DNA from: Millionella massiliensis
GTDB lineage: Bacteria > Bacteroidota > Bacteroidia > Bacteroidales > Rikenellaceae
Direction of reading: 5' to 3'
DNA: 64,000 nt
Assembly: GCF_900104655.1 (NCBI RefSeq)
Contig: NZ_FNWD01000002.1
Location: 1,162,246-1,226,245, forward strand
Shown: positions 28,380 through 38,027 of the stretch, piece after piece
Numbering within the stretch: the stretch's first letter is position 1
Layout: the number at the start of each line of letters is the position of its first letter
Program-made: the position numbers and the translations under genes
Notes under the pieces: generated by a model
The model's database searches: none
Seen by the model: the letters and a program-made list of their open reading frames with translations, nothing else
What the model was told of the DNA's origin: nothing

Positions 28380-29648
28380 ATGTTAGACCGCACCATACAG
28401 CCCCCCTTCCAGCTGCCCGACCGGCTCACCATTCCCGCCGCCCGGCAGACCACCCTGCAGAACGGCATCCGTTTCTGGACCATCGATGCCGGCACCCAGC
28501 CGCTCGTCCGGCTGAGCCTTGTCTTCAACGCCGGCACCCGCTACCAGCCCGCTCCGTTTGCCGCCTCGGCCACCCTCAACCTGATGAGCGAAGGGACCGC
28601 CCGCCACACCGCCGCCCAGATTGCCGAACTCTTCGACTTCTACGGCATCTACTACGACACCTCGATCGACCGCGACTACTCGGTGCTGACCGTCAGCTGT
28701 CTGAGCCGTTTTCTGGACACAACGCTCGAACTGCTCGACGAGATTCTGTTCGGGCCCCTCTTCCCCGACCACGAACTCGAGCTCTACGCCTCGAAACGGA
28801 AACAGCAGCTCACCATCGAACGCGAAAAGCCCTCCTACCAGGCCCGCGAGCTCTTCTCCGAGGCGCTCTTCGGACGCGAACACCCCTACGGCCGGGTGGC
28901 TGCCGCAGCCGAATACGACCAACTCACCACCGACACCCTGCGCACCTTCTACTCCGGTTACTACACCGCCGGCAACCTCTTTGCCGTGGCCTCCGGCGCG
29001 ATCACTCCGCAGGCAGCCCGCTCACTGGAGAAGTTTCTCGGCCGCATCCCCGTGGCCGCACCGCCGGCCGACCCCGGCATCCCGCCGACCAGTTCCACCC
29101 CGCTGATCCGCACCCGGCGGGACGGCGCACTGCAATCCTCGATCCGCATCGGCAAGGTGCTCTTCCCCAAAGGACACCCCGACTTCAACGCGCTTCAGGT
29201 GGCCGCCACCGTGCTGGGCGGTTACTTCGGGTCGCGACTGGTGAAAAACCTCCGCGAAGAGAAGGGCTACACCTACGGCATCTACTCGGCCATGCTGAAC
29301 ATGCAGCACTCCGGCTACTTTGCCATCGCCACCGACGTGACGGCCGCTGCCACCGATGACGCCGTGGCCGAGATCCTGCGCGAAATCGAACGGCTGCGCA
29401 CCGAACCGATCCCCGCGACCGAGCTGGAGATGGTCCGCAACATCATTGCCGGCGAGATGATGCGCATCCTCGACGGACCGTTCGGCATTGCCGACGTGAC
29501 GATCGAAAACGTGCAGTGCGGCACCACGAACGACGCCGTGACCGCCTTCTTCAACGAGATGCGCACCGTCACCCCCGAACGTCTCCAGCAGGTGGCCCGC
29601 GAGTGGCTCGACCCCGCCACCCTCTCGACCGTCATCGTCGGCGCCTGA
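28380..29648 (+). CDS. M16 family peptidase-like protein lacking the zinc motif
   Basis: The 422-residue protein shares the M16 fold but has NLMSEGTARHTAAQ where HxxEH should be, so it cannot bind zinc in the normal way. It keeps the Arg/Tyr substrate-binding segment SRLVKNLREEKGYTYGIYS near residue 285. Such proteins pair with an active M16 subunit. Here the active partner is the preceding gene. The 282 bases between the two contain no gene that I can support. Confidence 0.88.
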   Translation: MLDRTIQPPFQLPDRLTIPAARQTTLQNGIRFWTIDAGTQPLVRLSLVFNAGTRYQPAPFAASATLNLMSEGTARHTAAQIAELFDFYGIYYDTSIDRDYSVLTVSCLSRFLDTTLELLDEILFGPLFPDHELELYASKRKQQLTIEREKPSYQARELFSEALFGREHPYGRVAAAAEYDQLTTDTLRTFYSGYYTAGNLFAVASGAITPQAARSLEKFLGRIPVAAPPADPGIPPTSSTPLIRTRRDGALQSSIRIGKVLFPKGHPDFNALQVAATVLGGYFGSRLVKNLREEKGYTYGIYSAMLNMQHSGYFAIATDVTAAATDDAVAEILREIERLRTEPIPATELEMVRNIIAGEMMRILDGPFGIADVTIENVQCGTTNDAVTAFFNEMRTVTPERLQQVAREWLDPATLSTVIVGA

Positions 29649-29680
29649 CCCCATCCCCTCCAATCAACGCCCCACACATC

Positions 29681-30754
29681 ATGATCTACTGCGACGAAGC
29701 GACCCTCGAACTGATAGCCCTGCACCACGTGGGCAACCGCGCCAACGACGACGGCATCCGCCTCTCGGACCGGCTGCTCGACGTGAGCGACACCGTGCTG
29801 CGGCTGCTGTCCACCTACTTCACCACCCCCTTCACGCGGGAGGGAACCGTGGCGGCCAACGAATACTACCGTCTCTACCACGACAGCGACCTGTCGCTCA
29901 ACGAAGTCTACGCCTACGCGAGCCAGATTTTCGACGCCGCGCCCGATCGGCTCGACACGCAGTTTCTCGACCGTTCGGTCGCCCTGGCCCGCCACCTCTA
30001 CGAACAGAGCGGCCATCCCAAGATCAAAGGCGGCGAATTTTACGTCGCCCTGCTGCGCAACTGTGTCGTGGACGGCGAGACGGTCGATGCGCTGGGGCTG
30101 TTCAAGTCCGAGAACAAGGAGACCTTCCTGCGCGTATGGCCCCAGGGCGACGGATTCGAAATCGACAGCGAGCAGGGGATCGACATCCACCGGCTCGACA
30201 AAGGATGCCTGATTTTCAACACCGAACGCGAGAACGGTTACCTGGTGGCTGTGGTGGACAACACCAACCGCACCGAAGCGCGCTACTGGATCGACGAGTT
30301 TCTACACCTGCGCCAGCGGCAGGACGACTACTACCAGACGGCCGCTACGCTGGCCCTGTGCAAAAGTTTCGTCACGCGCCAGCTGCCCCAGGAGTACGAA
30401 GTGACCAAAGCCGACCAGGCCGACCTGCTCAACAAATCGGTCGCCTACTTCAAAGAGAACGAGGCGTTCGATCTGGGGAGTTTCGCCGCCGAGGTGATGG
30501 AACAGCCCGAAGTGATCGACAGCTTCCGCAACTACAAGGCCGACTACGAGAAGCAGCACGACATCGAGATCGCCGAACAGTTCGACATCTCGACCCCAGC
30601 CGTGAAGCGCCAGTCGCGCAACATCAAGAACGTCATCAAACTCGACAAGAATTTCCACATCTACGTCCACGGCGACCGTCAGCTGATCCGCAAAGGATTT
30701 GACGAAGCCACCGGCATGCACTACTACCAACTCTTTTTCAACGATGAAGCATAA
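29681..30754 (+). CDS. nucleoid-associated protein, NA37/YejK family
   Basis: The 357-residue protein begins IYCDEATLELIALHHVGNRAND and contains KGGEFYVALLRNCVVDGETVDALGLFKSENKE in adjacent segments, the pattern of the 37-kDa nucleoid-associated family. The C-terminal part has NIKNVIKLDKNFHIYVHG. Members bind DNA, but their role is not well defined. I chose the ATG at 29681; the longer frame overlaps the M16 gene. Its last 11 bases overlap the next gene. Confidence 0.85.
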   Translation: MIYCDEATLELIALHHVGNRANDDGIRLSDRLLDVSDTVLRLLSTYFTTPFTREGTVAANEYYRLYHDSDLSLNEVYAYASQIFDAAPDRLDTQFLDRSVALARHLYEQSGHPKIKGGEFYVALLRNCVVDGETVDALGLFKSENKETFLRVWPQGDGFEIDSEQGIDIHRLDKGCLIFNTERENGYLVAVVDNTNRTEARYWIDEFLHLRQRQDDYYQTAATLALCKSFVTRQLPQEYEVTKADQADLLNKSVAYFKENEAFDLGSFAAEVMEQPEVIDSFRNYKADYEKQHDIEIAEQFDISTPAVKRQSRNIKNVIKLDKNFHIYVHGDRQLIRKGFDEATGMHYYQLFFNDEA

Positions 30755-31766
30755 CCCGCCATTCGCCCCCCTGACTCTGTTTATCCTCAGCCTGCTGACC
30801 ACCGTCGGCAGCCTTACTCCGGTTCACGCCAGCGGACGCCGCCCGCTGGCCAACGTCACCTACGTTCCCTCCACCGGACAGATCGAATATTTTCTCCGCA
30901 AAGGCCCGGAGCGTCCGTTCCGCGTACTGTTTCTGGCCGACCTGCACTTCACGGTCGAAGACCGCCGCGGACTGCCCTATATCGACTACACGCGTCGCAT
31001 GGGCGGTTCGGCCGTCGAACCCGAGAACTACGGCCGCACGAACGGTCGTGAGAGCGGTCTGCTGAGCGCCCTCGAACAGGCCCGCACCGACAGTGTCGAT
31101 CTGGTGATCCTCGGCGGCGACATCCTCAACTTCCCGTCACAAGCCTCCGTCGAGTGGATCACCCGCACGATGGACAGCAGCGGGCTGGAGTGGTGCTACA
31201 TCGCCGGGAACCACGACTGGCACTACGAAGGCGAGCCCGGAAAGGCCGACGACCAACGCGACCGATGGACCCGGAGCAACCTCGCGCCGCTCTACCAGGG
31301 AGCCGATCCGATGGGGTACTCGCGAGTGGTCAACGGCGTCAATTTCCTGATGATCGACAACTCGACCAACGAAATTCTCCCCCAGCAGCTGGCCCTGCTG
31401 AAACGCGAGCTGCGTCGCGGCCTGCCGATCGTGCTGTGCGTCCACGTACCGCTCTACATGCCCGGCACCAACATCGACTACAGCTGCGGCAGTCCGGAAT
31501 GGAACCAGGCCAACGACATCTACTACGAGATCGAGCGTCGCGAGCCGTGGCCCGCCGAAGGCCATACGGCCACGACTTACGAATTCTGCCGCACCATTTG
31601 GGAGTCGCCGCAGGTGATCGGCATCCTGGCCGGCCACACCCACGAACAGGCCATCGGCTTCCGCAACGACAACCCCCAGTTCGTACCCGCCGCAGCCTAT
31701 CAGGGAGCCACCCTTCGGCTCCACTTCCAGCCGGCTCCGACCCGACAGCCCGCCCCCGCACGATAA
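30744..31766 (+). CDS. secreted calcineurin-like metallophosphoesterase
   Basis: The 340-residue protein has an N-terminal signal peptide ending near TPVHASG. The full metal-ligand set follows: FLADLHFTVED, ILGGDILN, IAGNHDWHYEG, VLCVHVPLYMP and ILAGHTHEQ. It resembles purple-acid-phosphatase-like or Dcr2-like phosphoesterases. The ATG lies inside the last codons of the NA37 gene (11-base overlap), so translation is coupled. It differs from the lipoprotein phosphoesterase at 669-1649 in signal type and in motif context. Confidence 0.86.
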   Translation: MKHNPPFAPLTLFILSLLTTVGSLTPVHASGRRPLANVTYVPSTGQIEYFLRKGPERPFRVLFLADLHFTVEDRRGLPYIDYTRRMGGSAVEPENYGRTNGRESGLLSALEQARTDSVDLVILGGDILNFPSQASVEWITRTMDSSGLEWCYIAGNHDWHYEGEPGKADDQRDRWTRSNLAPLYQGADPMGYSRVVNGVNFLMIDNSTNEILPQQLALLKRELRRGLPIVLCVHVPLYMPGTNIDYSCGSPEWNQANDIYYEIERREPWPAEGHTATTYEFCRTIWESPQVIGILAGHTHEQAIGFRNDNPQFVPAAAYQGATLRLHFQPAPTRQPAPAR

Positions 31767-32094
31767 TCCGCCCCGACCCGGTAGCGGCACCGTACCATCT
31801 CCGCTCCGGCAACAGGTGCTTGTACGGCGATCCGGGCCGTCCGCAACGGCCCCAAGCACGTTCCCGCTTCGATACCCGGCACCTGTTCCGGCCCCGCACC
31901 CGACATGCGAAGCGTTCGACGCCTGCCTTCTTCGGCCTGCCGGGAATCGTCTGAGGTTCCGCCGCCTGCCTGCCGGACGCAGAGGAACATGATCCTTTGA
32001 CACACGCCTGATAAGATAAAGAGATTACGGGGATGCCTCGGACAAATTCGGACCTGCCCGCAATCGTCGTTTTCTACCACCACCGCCCCCACCG
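31767..32094. other. gene-free stretch
   Basis: I see no gene, RNA or clear regulatory element here. Open frames are unsupported continuations of coding-like GC bias. Confidence 0.4.
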
Positions 32095-32571
32095 ATGCCC
32101 ATTCCTGCACCACACACCACCCGGCAAGACTACACCGTCGAGATCATCGCCGATCCGCAACACAAACGTGCCCACCTGGAGCTGTTGCTGCTGGCTGATC
32201 CGGAGATCGGGATGGTGGAGCGCTACCTCGACCGCAGCGAGATGCTCGTCTGGCGCGCCTCCGACGGGACCGTCATCGGCGAGGCCGTCGTAGCGCCCGA
32301 CGGAGAGATCAAGAACCTGGCCGTCGTTCCCGCGCGGCAGCGGCAGGGCTGGGGACGCGTCCTGCTGGAAGAGCTCTGCCGCCACTATCGCGGACGGTTC
32401 GAGGCACTGACCGTCGGTACCAGCAACTGCGGCATCCCGTTCTACGAACGGTGCGGATTCCGCTACTGGCGGACCCTGCCCCGTTTTTTCGCCGACCACT
32501 ACGCGGAGCCCGTCATCGACGAAGACGGCAGCCGCTGCATCGACATGCACCTGTTGCGCCGCCCCCTCTGA
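32095..32571 (+). CDS. GNAT family N-acetyltransferase
   Basis: The 158-residue protein has the acetyl-CoA-binding region EIKNLAVVPARQRQGWGRVL and the late NCGIPFYERCGFRYWR segment. The first strand begins near residue 13 after a Pro-rich opening, so a later start is possible. The substrate is unknown. It is followed by a long gene-free stretch. Confidence 0.83.
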   Translation: MPIPAPHTTRQDYTVEIIADPQHKRAHLELLLLADPEIGMVERYLDRSEMLVWRASDGTVIGEAVVAPDGEIKNLAVVPARQRQGWGRVLLEELCRHYRGRFEALTVGTSNCGIPFYERCGFRYWRTLPRFFADHYAEPVIDEDGSRCIDMHLLRRPL

Positions 32572-33206
32572 AAACCAGTCTCCCGACCCGGTCCCTCCCG
32601 CTTTCTCCGGGTTTTCCTCCACCGCCCATACCCTTCGACTGCCCCATACTCTCCGTCTCCCCCATATCTTCCGCCTCTCCATACCCACCGACTACTCGAT
32701 ACTCCCCGTACCTGATTCGCCGGTCAGCCTTCTTCGGTCTTCATCGTCCCACACCCTCACCCTGCAACAAAAACATCCGGCACCTCACGGATTTCTCCGC
32801 CCGGCACCGGATGTCACCACTACTCAATACATTCGAATAATTCATAAACCGACGCAATCCGCAGTTCGGCCGCCATCGCCAGCCGTCGGCACCTCAGCCG
32901 TCGGGTTGCTGTCCCCGAACGGCCTAGCATTCGCGCCGAAGCCCAACGATACTCCGCTCACCCAACTCCGATCACTGACGGTGATCCATAATCCTTTTAC
33001 ATCGCCGGCTCACTCACCCGGCTTCATAACTTGTCCCCCGATACCGCATGCGGAGAGATAGAGATACAGGACGCAGACTCTCCTCCGCAAAACCGTCACT
33101 ACCGCAGTACCGACACGGGTGCCACCCCCGCACGGGCCAAGATCATTCTTCAATAGATTTTTCAAATTTTCAACCGGCAGCGGGGACCATTCCCCGCGCC
33201 TGTATG
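32572..33206. other. gene-free stretch of 635 bp
   Basis: No credible coding region is visible on either strand. A possible hairpin with arms ACATCCGG and CCGGATGT (32769-32810) could end the GNAT transcript. A short hairpin GATCAC/GTGATC near 32967-32983 is followed by CTTTT. Nothing else stands out. Confidence 0.45.
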
Positions 33207-35519
33207 CTATTCGCCGGTCTTCTCAATATACATTCGATAGTTGTCGCAGACCGATGCGAAGTACTCTTCAGCCTTCGTCTCCGAGAAACGTCGCTGCAGA
33301 GAGTCACGCAACTGCTCATATTGCGTTTTTCTCGGTTCCGTTTTGTACAACCATTGGGTCTGCGTCCCGGCGAGAGCCGCGAGAGCCATCTGACACCGAG
33401 CCTGCAACTCCGGATTCCGACTCGAATCCCGCAGCCGCTGCCAAATATCGGTACACTTCGCCTCGTACCGCACAACAGGCGAAGTGTCCCTACCCAGCAC
33501 AATCCATGCACTCCTGTGGTAGGCGGTCAGTGCCCAGCACCGTTCGAAGGAGTTGCAGATCCCCGTCGCATAGCGGAAGGACGCCTCTTCGCTGCGGACC
33601 GGATCGTCCGAACGCATCTTCTCCTCCAATTCGCACATCCGCGTGGCGAAGTTCAGTTTATAGTCGAAATCGTCCTGCAAATCGTGACCGGCACGCACCC
33701 ATGACTCTTCGAAGGGGTCGCGCCACATGTAGACATCCGTATTGAGCCTCCGCTGATAACCAGCCGACACCCGGGCCAGATATTTCCGTGCCTGCGGGTA
33801 ATCCATCTCACGCAGGCAGCGCGTCCCGATCAGGTCGTACAGATAATCGGTATCGACATAGACCCGATCCCGCAGAAAACGCTCGAACGCCGATCCGCCC
33901 CGTTTGCCCACCAACATCTCCACATGGGCAATCAGTTCACGCAGCGGAACGGTATCCATCAGACGGAAATAGTCGTTGGAGTAGTCAAACGAATTACACT
34001 GGCGCCAATCTTCCTGCCCCGCCGGCACATAAGGGTACACCATATCGCGCGAGCCGAACACCAAATCCCGGGGATACCCAAAACACCCGTGCACACAAGA
34101 TTCCTGCTCCCGCATCCGCAGGAGTACCGACAACCGGTTGTCGCCATAGTTGGCGGCCAATAGCGCCAGCGACAGATTTCCCTGCTGCACGCTGCGCGGC
34201 ACGATAACCGCCAGCATGATCTTGCGGATCATGTCGTTCGGATAGAAACAGCTCTGATTCGAGCTCATCCCGCTAAACAGAGCCAACGTATCCACCCCGC
34301 GCCGGATACCGTCGGCCATACGCTTCTCGATCCACTCCAGCTGTTTGCGCAACCGTTTTTCGTAAGCCGCATTGTAGGTCGCCGTTTGGGCCTCCAGATA
34401 GATGTCGAGCATCCGGATGCTCTCCTCCACCAGTTCGTTGCGTTCCATGCGTTCGGTTTGGGCGAGCAACCGTCTGGCCTCCTTCGGGTCACCCATCATC
34501 TCGGTCAGATAAGCCGCAGCATACTGCCATACGACCGGTTCGGCCACCCGGTTCTCCCCGACCACCCGCAGCGCAAACTGTTTCAGCCGCTCACACTCCA
34601 CGCGCGTAGCCGAATCCAGTTCATAGGGACGCCCCCAGTCCAAGCGCGTTTCGAGGCCATCCTCCCACGACGTAATCAGTCGCTGCAGTTTCCGGGTGAG
34701 TTCGGCAGCCCGAGGGTAGTAATTGTAGATACACTCCATCTGCTCCACCGCAGACCGGGCGGGATAACGCTCGCCCAGACACCAGGCCGCATTGTCCACA
34801 TCGTCGCATTCGATATACAGCGCCGCCGCCCGATCCGCATCGCGCAGCCGGAAACAGGCCCCGGCCGCATAGCTTCCCGTCATGTTGCGAATCACCGACG
34901 GGTGCATCGTCCCGGATTCGCGATTCCAGAGCGTCACACACTCGTCGTAACGCCCCATCGAGAAGAGCGCCCGCATGGCCTGCAACAGGTAACGGTCGCG
35001 AAAACGCGTCCGGCGCGGAGCCATCGCCACCCGGTAGATCGAATCCAGCGCTCCGTGCAGTTCGTCCTGCCCGTCGGGATAGTACCACGGGTCCTGCATC
35101 TGCCACCGCACCGCCTCACACTGTTTGGCCAGGATGAGCAGGTCGAGGGCATCCGTATCGCGGTTGTGCACGAGCCACTGGGCAAAGCTGTTCCTGTCGC
35201 GCGCACTCTCGCCCGCAGCGGCATGCGCCCGGAGCCGCCGCATCTGATCGACCGAATACTTGAACACCACCCGGGCAATCGCCTCGACCGGCAGGGTGTC
35301 GCACGTCTGCCGCTGCCACAGTTCGCAGTTCCAGTCGTTGTTCAGTTTGGGACGCCCGTTCACGCGGTCGCCGATCCACATCGTATCGACCCCGAACGGC
35401 TGGATACGGAACGTGCGATAGCCGCGCGGAAAAAACGTTGACCCGATGCAGGCGGCAGCCTCCCACACTCCGGCCAGCAACAGCAGACTAACGAAGAGAA
35501 TAGAGCGAATCGATTTCAT
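33207..35519 (-). CDS. unknown secreted alpha-helical protein
   Basis: I do not recognise this 770-residue protein. The start at 35519 gives a signal peptide (MKSIRSILFVSLLLLAG) with cleavage near EAAACIG. If the Cys is lipidated, the lipobox would be unusual. The rest is rich in Arg, Tyr, Leu and Ala, with spaced aromatic and Ala pairs (GSYAAGACFRLRDADRAAALY, VVWQYAAAYLTEMMGDPKEA in two places) that suggest TPR- or SEL1-like helical hairpins. It overlaps the upstream gene by 32 bases, so the two are coupled. It has no catalytic motif that I can name. Confidence 0.7.
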   Translation of the reverse strand: MKSIRSILFVSLLLLAGVWEAAACIGSTFFPRGYRTFRIQPFGVDTMWIGDRVNGRPKLNNDWNCELWQRQTCDTLPVEAIARVVFKYSVDQMRRLRAHAAAGESARDRNSFAQWLVHNRDTDALDLLILAKQCEAVRWQMQDPWYYPDGQDELHGALDSIYRVAMAPRRTRFRDRYLLQAMRALFSMGRYDECVTLWNRESGTMHPSVIRNMTGSYAAGACFRLRDADRAAALYIECDDVDNAAWCLGERYPARSAVEQMECIYNYYPRAAELTRKLQRLITSWEDGLETRLDWGRPYELDSATRVECERLKQFALRVVGENRVAEPVVWQYAAAYLTEMMGDPKEARRLLAQTERMERNELVEESIRMLDIYLEAQTATYNAAYEKRLRKQLEWIEKRMADGIRRGVDTLALFSGMSSNQSCFYPNDMIRKIMLAVIVPRSVQQGNLSLALLAANYGDNRLSVLLRMREQESCVHGCFGYPRDLVFGSRDMVYPYVPAGQEDWRQCNSFDYSNDYFRLMDTVPLRELIAHVEMLVGKRGGSAFERFLRDRVYVDTDYLYDLIGTRCLREMDYPQARKYLARVSAGYQRRLNTDVYMWRDPFEESWVRAGHDLQDDFDYKLNFATRMCELEEKMRSDDPVRSEEASFRYATGICNSFERCWALTAYHRSAWIVLGRDTSPVVRYEAKCTDIWQRLRDSSRNPELQARCQMALAALAGTQTQWLYKTEPRKTQYEQLRDSLQRRFSETKAEEYFASVCDNYRMYIEKTGE

Positions 35520-36594
35520 GTGCGGTATATTTTTCGAGGTTGTTTTTTTCCAGATGATAGAGCACCACGGAGGCCGATCCCGGCCGACGTTTGGCCTCAA
35601 CGGCCCGTTTCACGGCACGGACCAACTCGAAGGGGGCCGTTTCCAGCCGCAACACGTCGCCGGCCCGGAGCTGTTTTTCAACGATGTAGTGGTCCCGTAC
35701 CACACGGTAATTATTGTCGCCAATCGGTTCGTAGAGCGACCGGTCGGAGCACTCCGTGAGCCGGACCAGCGCCCGGAACTTGCCGTCGCGGAACCACACG
35801 GCCCAGCCGAACGTGGGATAGGCATAGTCGAGCGGCAGGGCATACCGGGGCAGGTAGTCGAGATAGGGTCGAATGCGTTCCAGATCGATGATGGAGTTCC
35901 GCTCGTCGGGATGGAGGACATTTCCGGTGTTGTAACACATCAGCATGCCGCGATCGACCGGAGGCAACGAAGCGGTCAGCTGCCACAGCCGGATGGTGGC
36001 CGAAAGGGCGATGCCCTCGGAGGCAAAGAGCGAACGAACCTCCCGCAGAAACTGAAAATAGGGCGTTTGGGTGGACTCAGTCCAGTCGCAGTCAATCTGG
36101 ACCTCGTGCACGTTCCGAATCCCGTTGGTGCGGATCATCCGCTGCAATCGGTCGGCCACCCGACGCGCATACTCGACAACCTTGCCGGAGGAGACAATCG
36201 TGCGGAACGCTTCGATGGTGATATAGACCGTCGGCACGATCTCCAGCGTGGAATCGGGCCGCTGGCGGAAAATAGCCGTGGCAATGGGAATGACCGGCTG
36301 CTCGCCGTCGTCATCGAAATTGCGATCGACATCGAAAAAACGGATGTAGAGCCGCCGGACCTGATGGTCCCGCAGAAATTCGGTCTCTTCGGCCGAGGGA
36401 TCGAAGACCGTCCGCCAGTAATAGATTCCGTTCGCGGGCCGATGTTCCGCCACTGCGCGAAGAGCCGCGCTGTCGGCGCTCAGGGTATCGCGTCCTGCGC
36501 TCCCGGAAGAGCCGGAGAAGCAACCGGTCGAACCAAAACCGGCCACGACCGCCAGCACAGCGAGTGAATGGAATAAACGGGAAAAATGCCTCAT
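35488..36594 (-). CDS. unknown lipoprotein, probably TIM-barrel fold
   Basis: This 368-residue protein begins MRHFSRLFHSLAVLAVV and reaches a lipobox (GSTGC). The start at 36594 is chosen for that reason. It has alternating strand and helix segments such as RRLYIRFFDVDRNF, EVQIDCDWTESTQTPYFQFL, GMLMCYNTGNV and YALPLDYAYPTFGWAVWF, which look like a beta/alpha barrel of glycoside-hydrolase type. I cannot assign a family. Its 3' end overlaps the start of the helical-repeat gene by 32 bases. The two probably make a two-component envelope system of unknown role. Confidence 0.7.
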   Translation of the reverse strand: MRHFSRLFHSLAVLAVVAGFGSTGCFSGSSGSAGRDTLSADSAALRAVAEHRPANGIYYWRTVFDPSAEETEFLRDHQVRRLYIRFFDVDRNFDDDGEQPVIPIATAIFRQRPDSTLEIVPTVYITIEAFRTIVSSGKVVEYARRVADRLQRMIRTNGIRNVHEVQIDCDWTESTQTPYFQFLREVRSLFASEGIALSATIRLWQLTASLPPVDRGMLMCYNTGNVLHPDERNSIIDLERIRPYLDYLPRYALPLDYAYPTFGWAVWFRDGKFRALVRLTECSDRSLYEPIGDNNYRVVRDHYIVEKQLRAGDVLRLETAPFELVRAVKRAVEAKRRPGSASVVLYHLEKNNLEKYTAHEIDSLYSLR

Positions 36595-36635
36595 GGATGC
36601 TTTGCTTTTTAGGGGTGTTTCTTGAGAGCAAAGCT

Positions 36636-36686
36636 CCAAAAAAGAGTTCGTACCGCCTCGCGTTTCGGGCGCGGCTGTACGAACTC
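36636..36686 (-). terminator. intrinsic terminator of the LytTR-glycosidase unit
   Basis: Arms GAGTTCGTAC and GTACGAACTC (plus 36644-36653 and 36677-36686) with inner GCC/GGC and CGC/GCG pairs form a long hairpin. Read on the minus strand, it is followed by six T. It separates the two minus-strand units. Confidence 0.88.
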
Positions 36687-36784
36687 AATCGGATGAGGTA
36701 TGAAATGAAGATCGGGATGCGATTACCTACTCCGCACAGAGGCGGAAAAGCACCCGACAAGGGGGGAATGACCGGGGAGCACCG

Positions 36785-37663
36785 TTAGCGGCTCCGCCAA
36801 ACGATATAGCTGGTGTTGGCCGGCAGATCGCTGTTCTCGATGCCGAACTCGTGGCGCCTGCCGTCACGGTCGACGGCCCAACCGTAGGCCGTACTGCCCA
36901 CCAGATAGATGGCGTTCCGGAAACCGAGGTCGGCCAACGCCTGCGCGAAATCGTGAAACGACTCGGCCGAACGGCTTTCGACCATCACGATCTCACCCCG
37001 CCGTTCACCGATGGCACGACGAATGGCCTTCCCTTTGGGTTTGTTTTCGACCGGCTGACCGTTATCCACCAGCGGATACTGCCGGAAAAAACAGCCCCCG
37101 CGTTCGAGCGCCTCGTCGAAGAGGGGCGTATCAGGACTGACCCCGATCTCGATGCGATCGTCAAAAATAGCGCAATAGCCCTGTTTGGAGAGGGCACGGG
37201 CCAGTTGCTCGCCCCGCAGAATAAATGCACCGATAATTTCGCCGCGGGTACCGACATCGGCCGCCTGGGCCACAAAGACAATGGTTGAATCCTGCCGGTC
37301 GGGCAGCCCGAGCTCCAGGGTGGGCCAGGCGTGGTGGGGCGTGTAGAGGTAGAGCGGCACATCGTTGACGGTCTCTTCGGTTATGACCACATAACCGGCC
37401 GTATCGGACGACTGTTGCGCGGGAGCGGGGATCCGGTCGGGTGTCGAGAGCACGGGGGTCACCTCGCGTTCGGGCTGCGGTTCACCTTCGGCGCGTCCGA
37501 GCAGATAGGCCGCCGCGGCGACCAGCACGACAAACAGCACGGCTGCCGCCACAACGGGCCACTTTCCGAGCCGGCCGAAACGTCCGTTCCGGTCCGGGGC
37601 ACCGGGCCGGTCGTTGCCGATGATCCGGATTTCGTCGTCACGTATCTCATTTTCAGTTTTCAT
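36785..37663 (-). CDS. membrane-anchored phosphodiester-glycosidase-like protein
   Basis: The 292-residue protein has a charged 35-residue cytoplasmic N terminus and one membrane helix (VVAAAVLFVVLVAAAAYLLG), so the body faces the periplasm. The body reads YCAIFDDRIEIGVSPDTPLF, then KGKAIRRAIGERRGEIVMVE and GFRNAIYLVGSTAYGWAVD. This resembles the phosphodiester glycosidase (NAGPA/DUF2233) fold, in which an Arg and Gly-rich core binds the substrate. The assignment is tentative. It starts 1 base after the LytTR gene, which suggests shared control. Confidence 0.6.
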   Translation of the reverse strand: MKTENEIRDDEIRIIGNDRPGAPDRNGRFGRLGKWPVVAAAVLFVVLVAAAAYLLGRAEGEPQPEREVTPVLSTPDRIPAPAQQSSDTAGYVVITEETVNDVPLYLYTPHHAWPTLELGLPDRQDSTIVFVAQAADVGTRGEIIGAFILRGEQLARALSKQGYCAIFDDRIEIGVSPDTPLFDEALERGGCFFRQYPLVDNGQPVENKPKGKAIRRAIGERRGEIVMVESRSAESFHDFAQALADLGFRNAIYLVGSTAYGWAVDRDGRRHEFGIENSDLPANTSYIVWRSR

Positions 37664-37664
37664 G

Positions 37665-38027
37665 CTATCGGCCCTCCTTTTCGATCAACTCCTTCAACTG
37701 TTTGAGCGCCTCGCGCGATGCGCTGACGGTGTAGTTCACCGAGCAGGCGTCCGAGAGCGTAAGGCGCTGTTTGGGGACGTTGATGTAATAGATGTAGTTA
37801 CGATTGATGATCAGGCACTTCCCGATTCGGATAAAGTGATTGCCTGCGACTCCGAGCTGCTCGGCGATCATCTTTTCGATCTGCCCGAGCTGGAACGTGA
37901 GCAGACGGGTTTCGCCGTCGGCCTGGATGAGCGTGGAGTAGTTGCCGTCGGAAGAGATGTACACGATCCGCTCCGGGGCAATACGCACCAGATCGTTCGT
38001 CGTACTTATAATCAGATACTTTTCCAT
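37665..38027 (-). CDS. stand-alone LytTR DNA-binding protein
   Basis: The 120-residue protein is almost entirely a LytTR domain (RIVYISSDGNYSTLIQADG, FIRIGKCLIINRNYIYYIN). It has no receiver domain in front, so its activity is probably not controlled by phosphorylation. LytTR proteins bind direct repeats upstream of target genes. It forms a two-gene unit with the membrane protein downstream, which may be a partner or anti-factor, as in other membrane-linked LytTR systems. That is inference. Confidence 0.85.
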   Translation of the reverse strand: MEKYLIISTTNDLVRIAPERIVYISSDGNYSTLIQADGETRLLTFQLGQIEKMIAEQLGVAGNHFIRIGKCLIINRNYIYYINVPKQRLTLSDACSVNYTVSASREALKQLKELIEKEGR

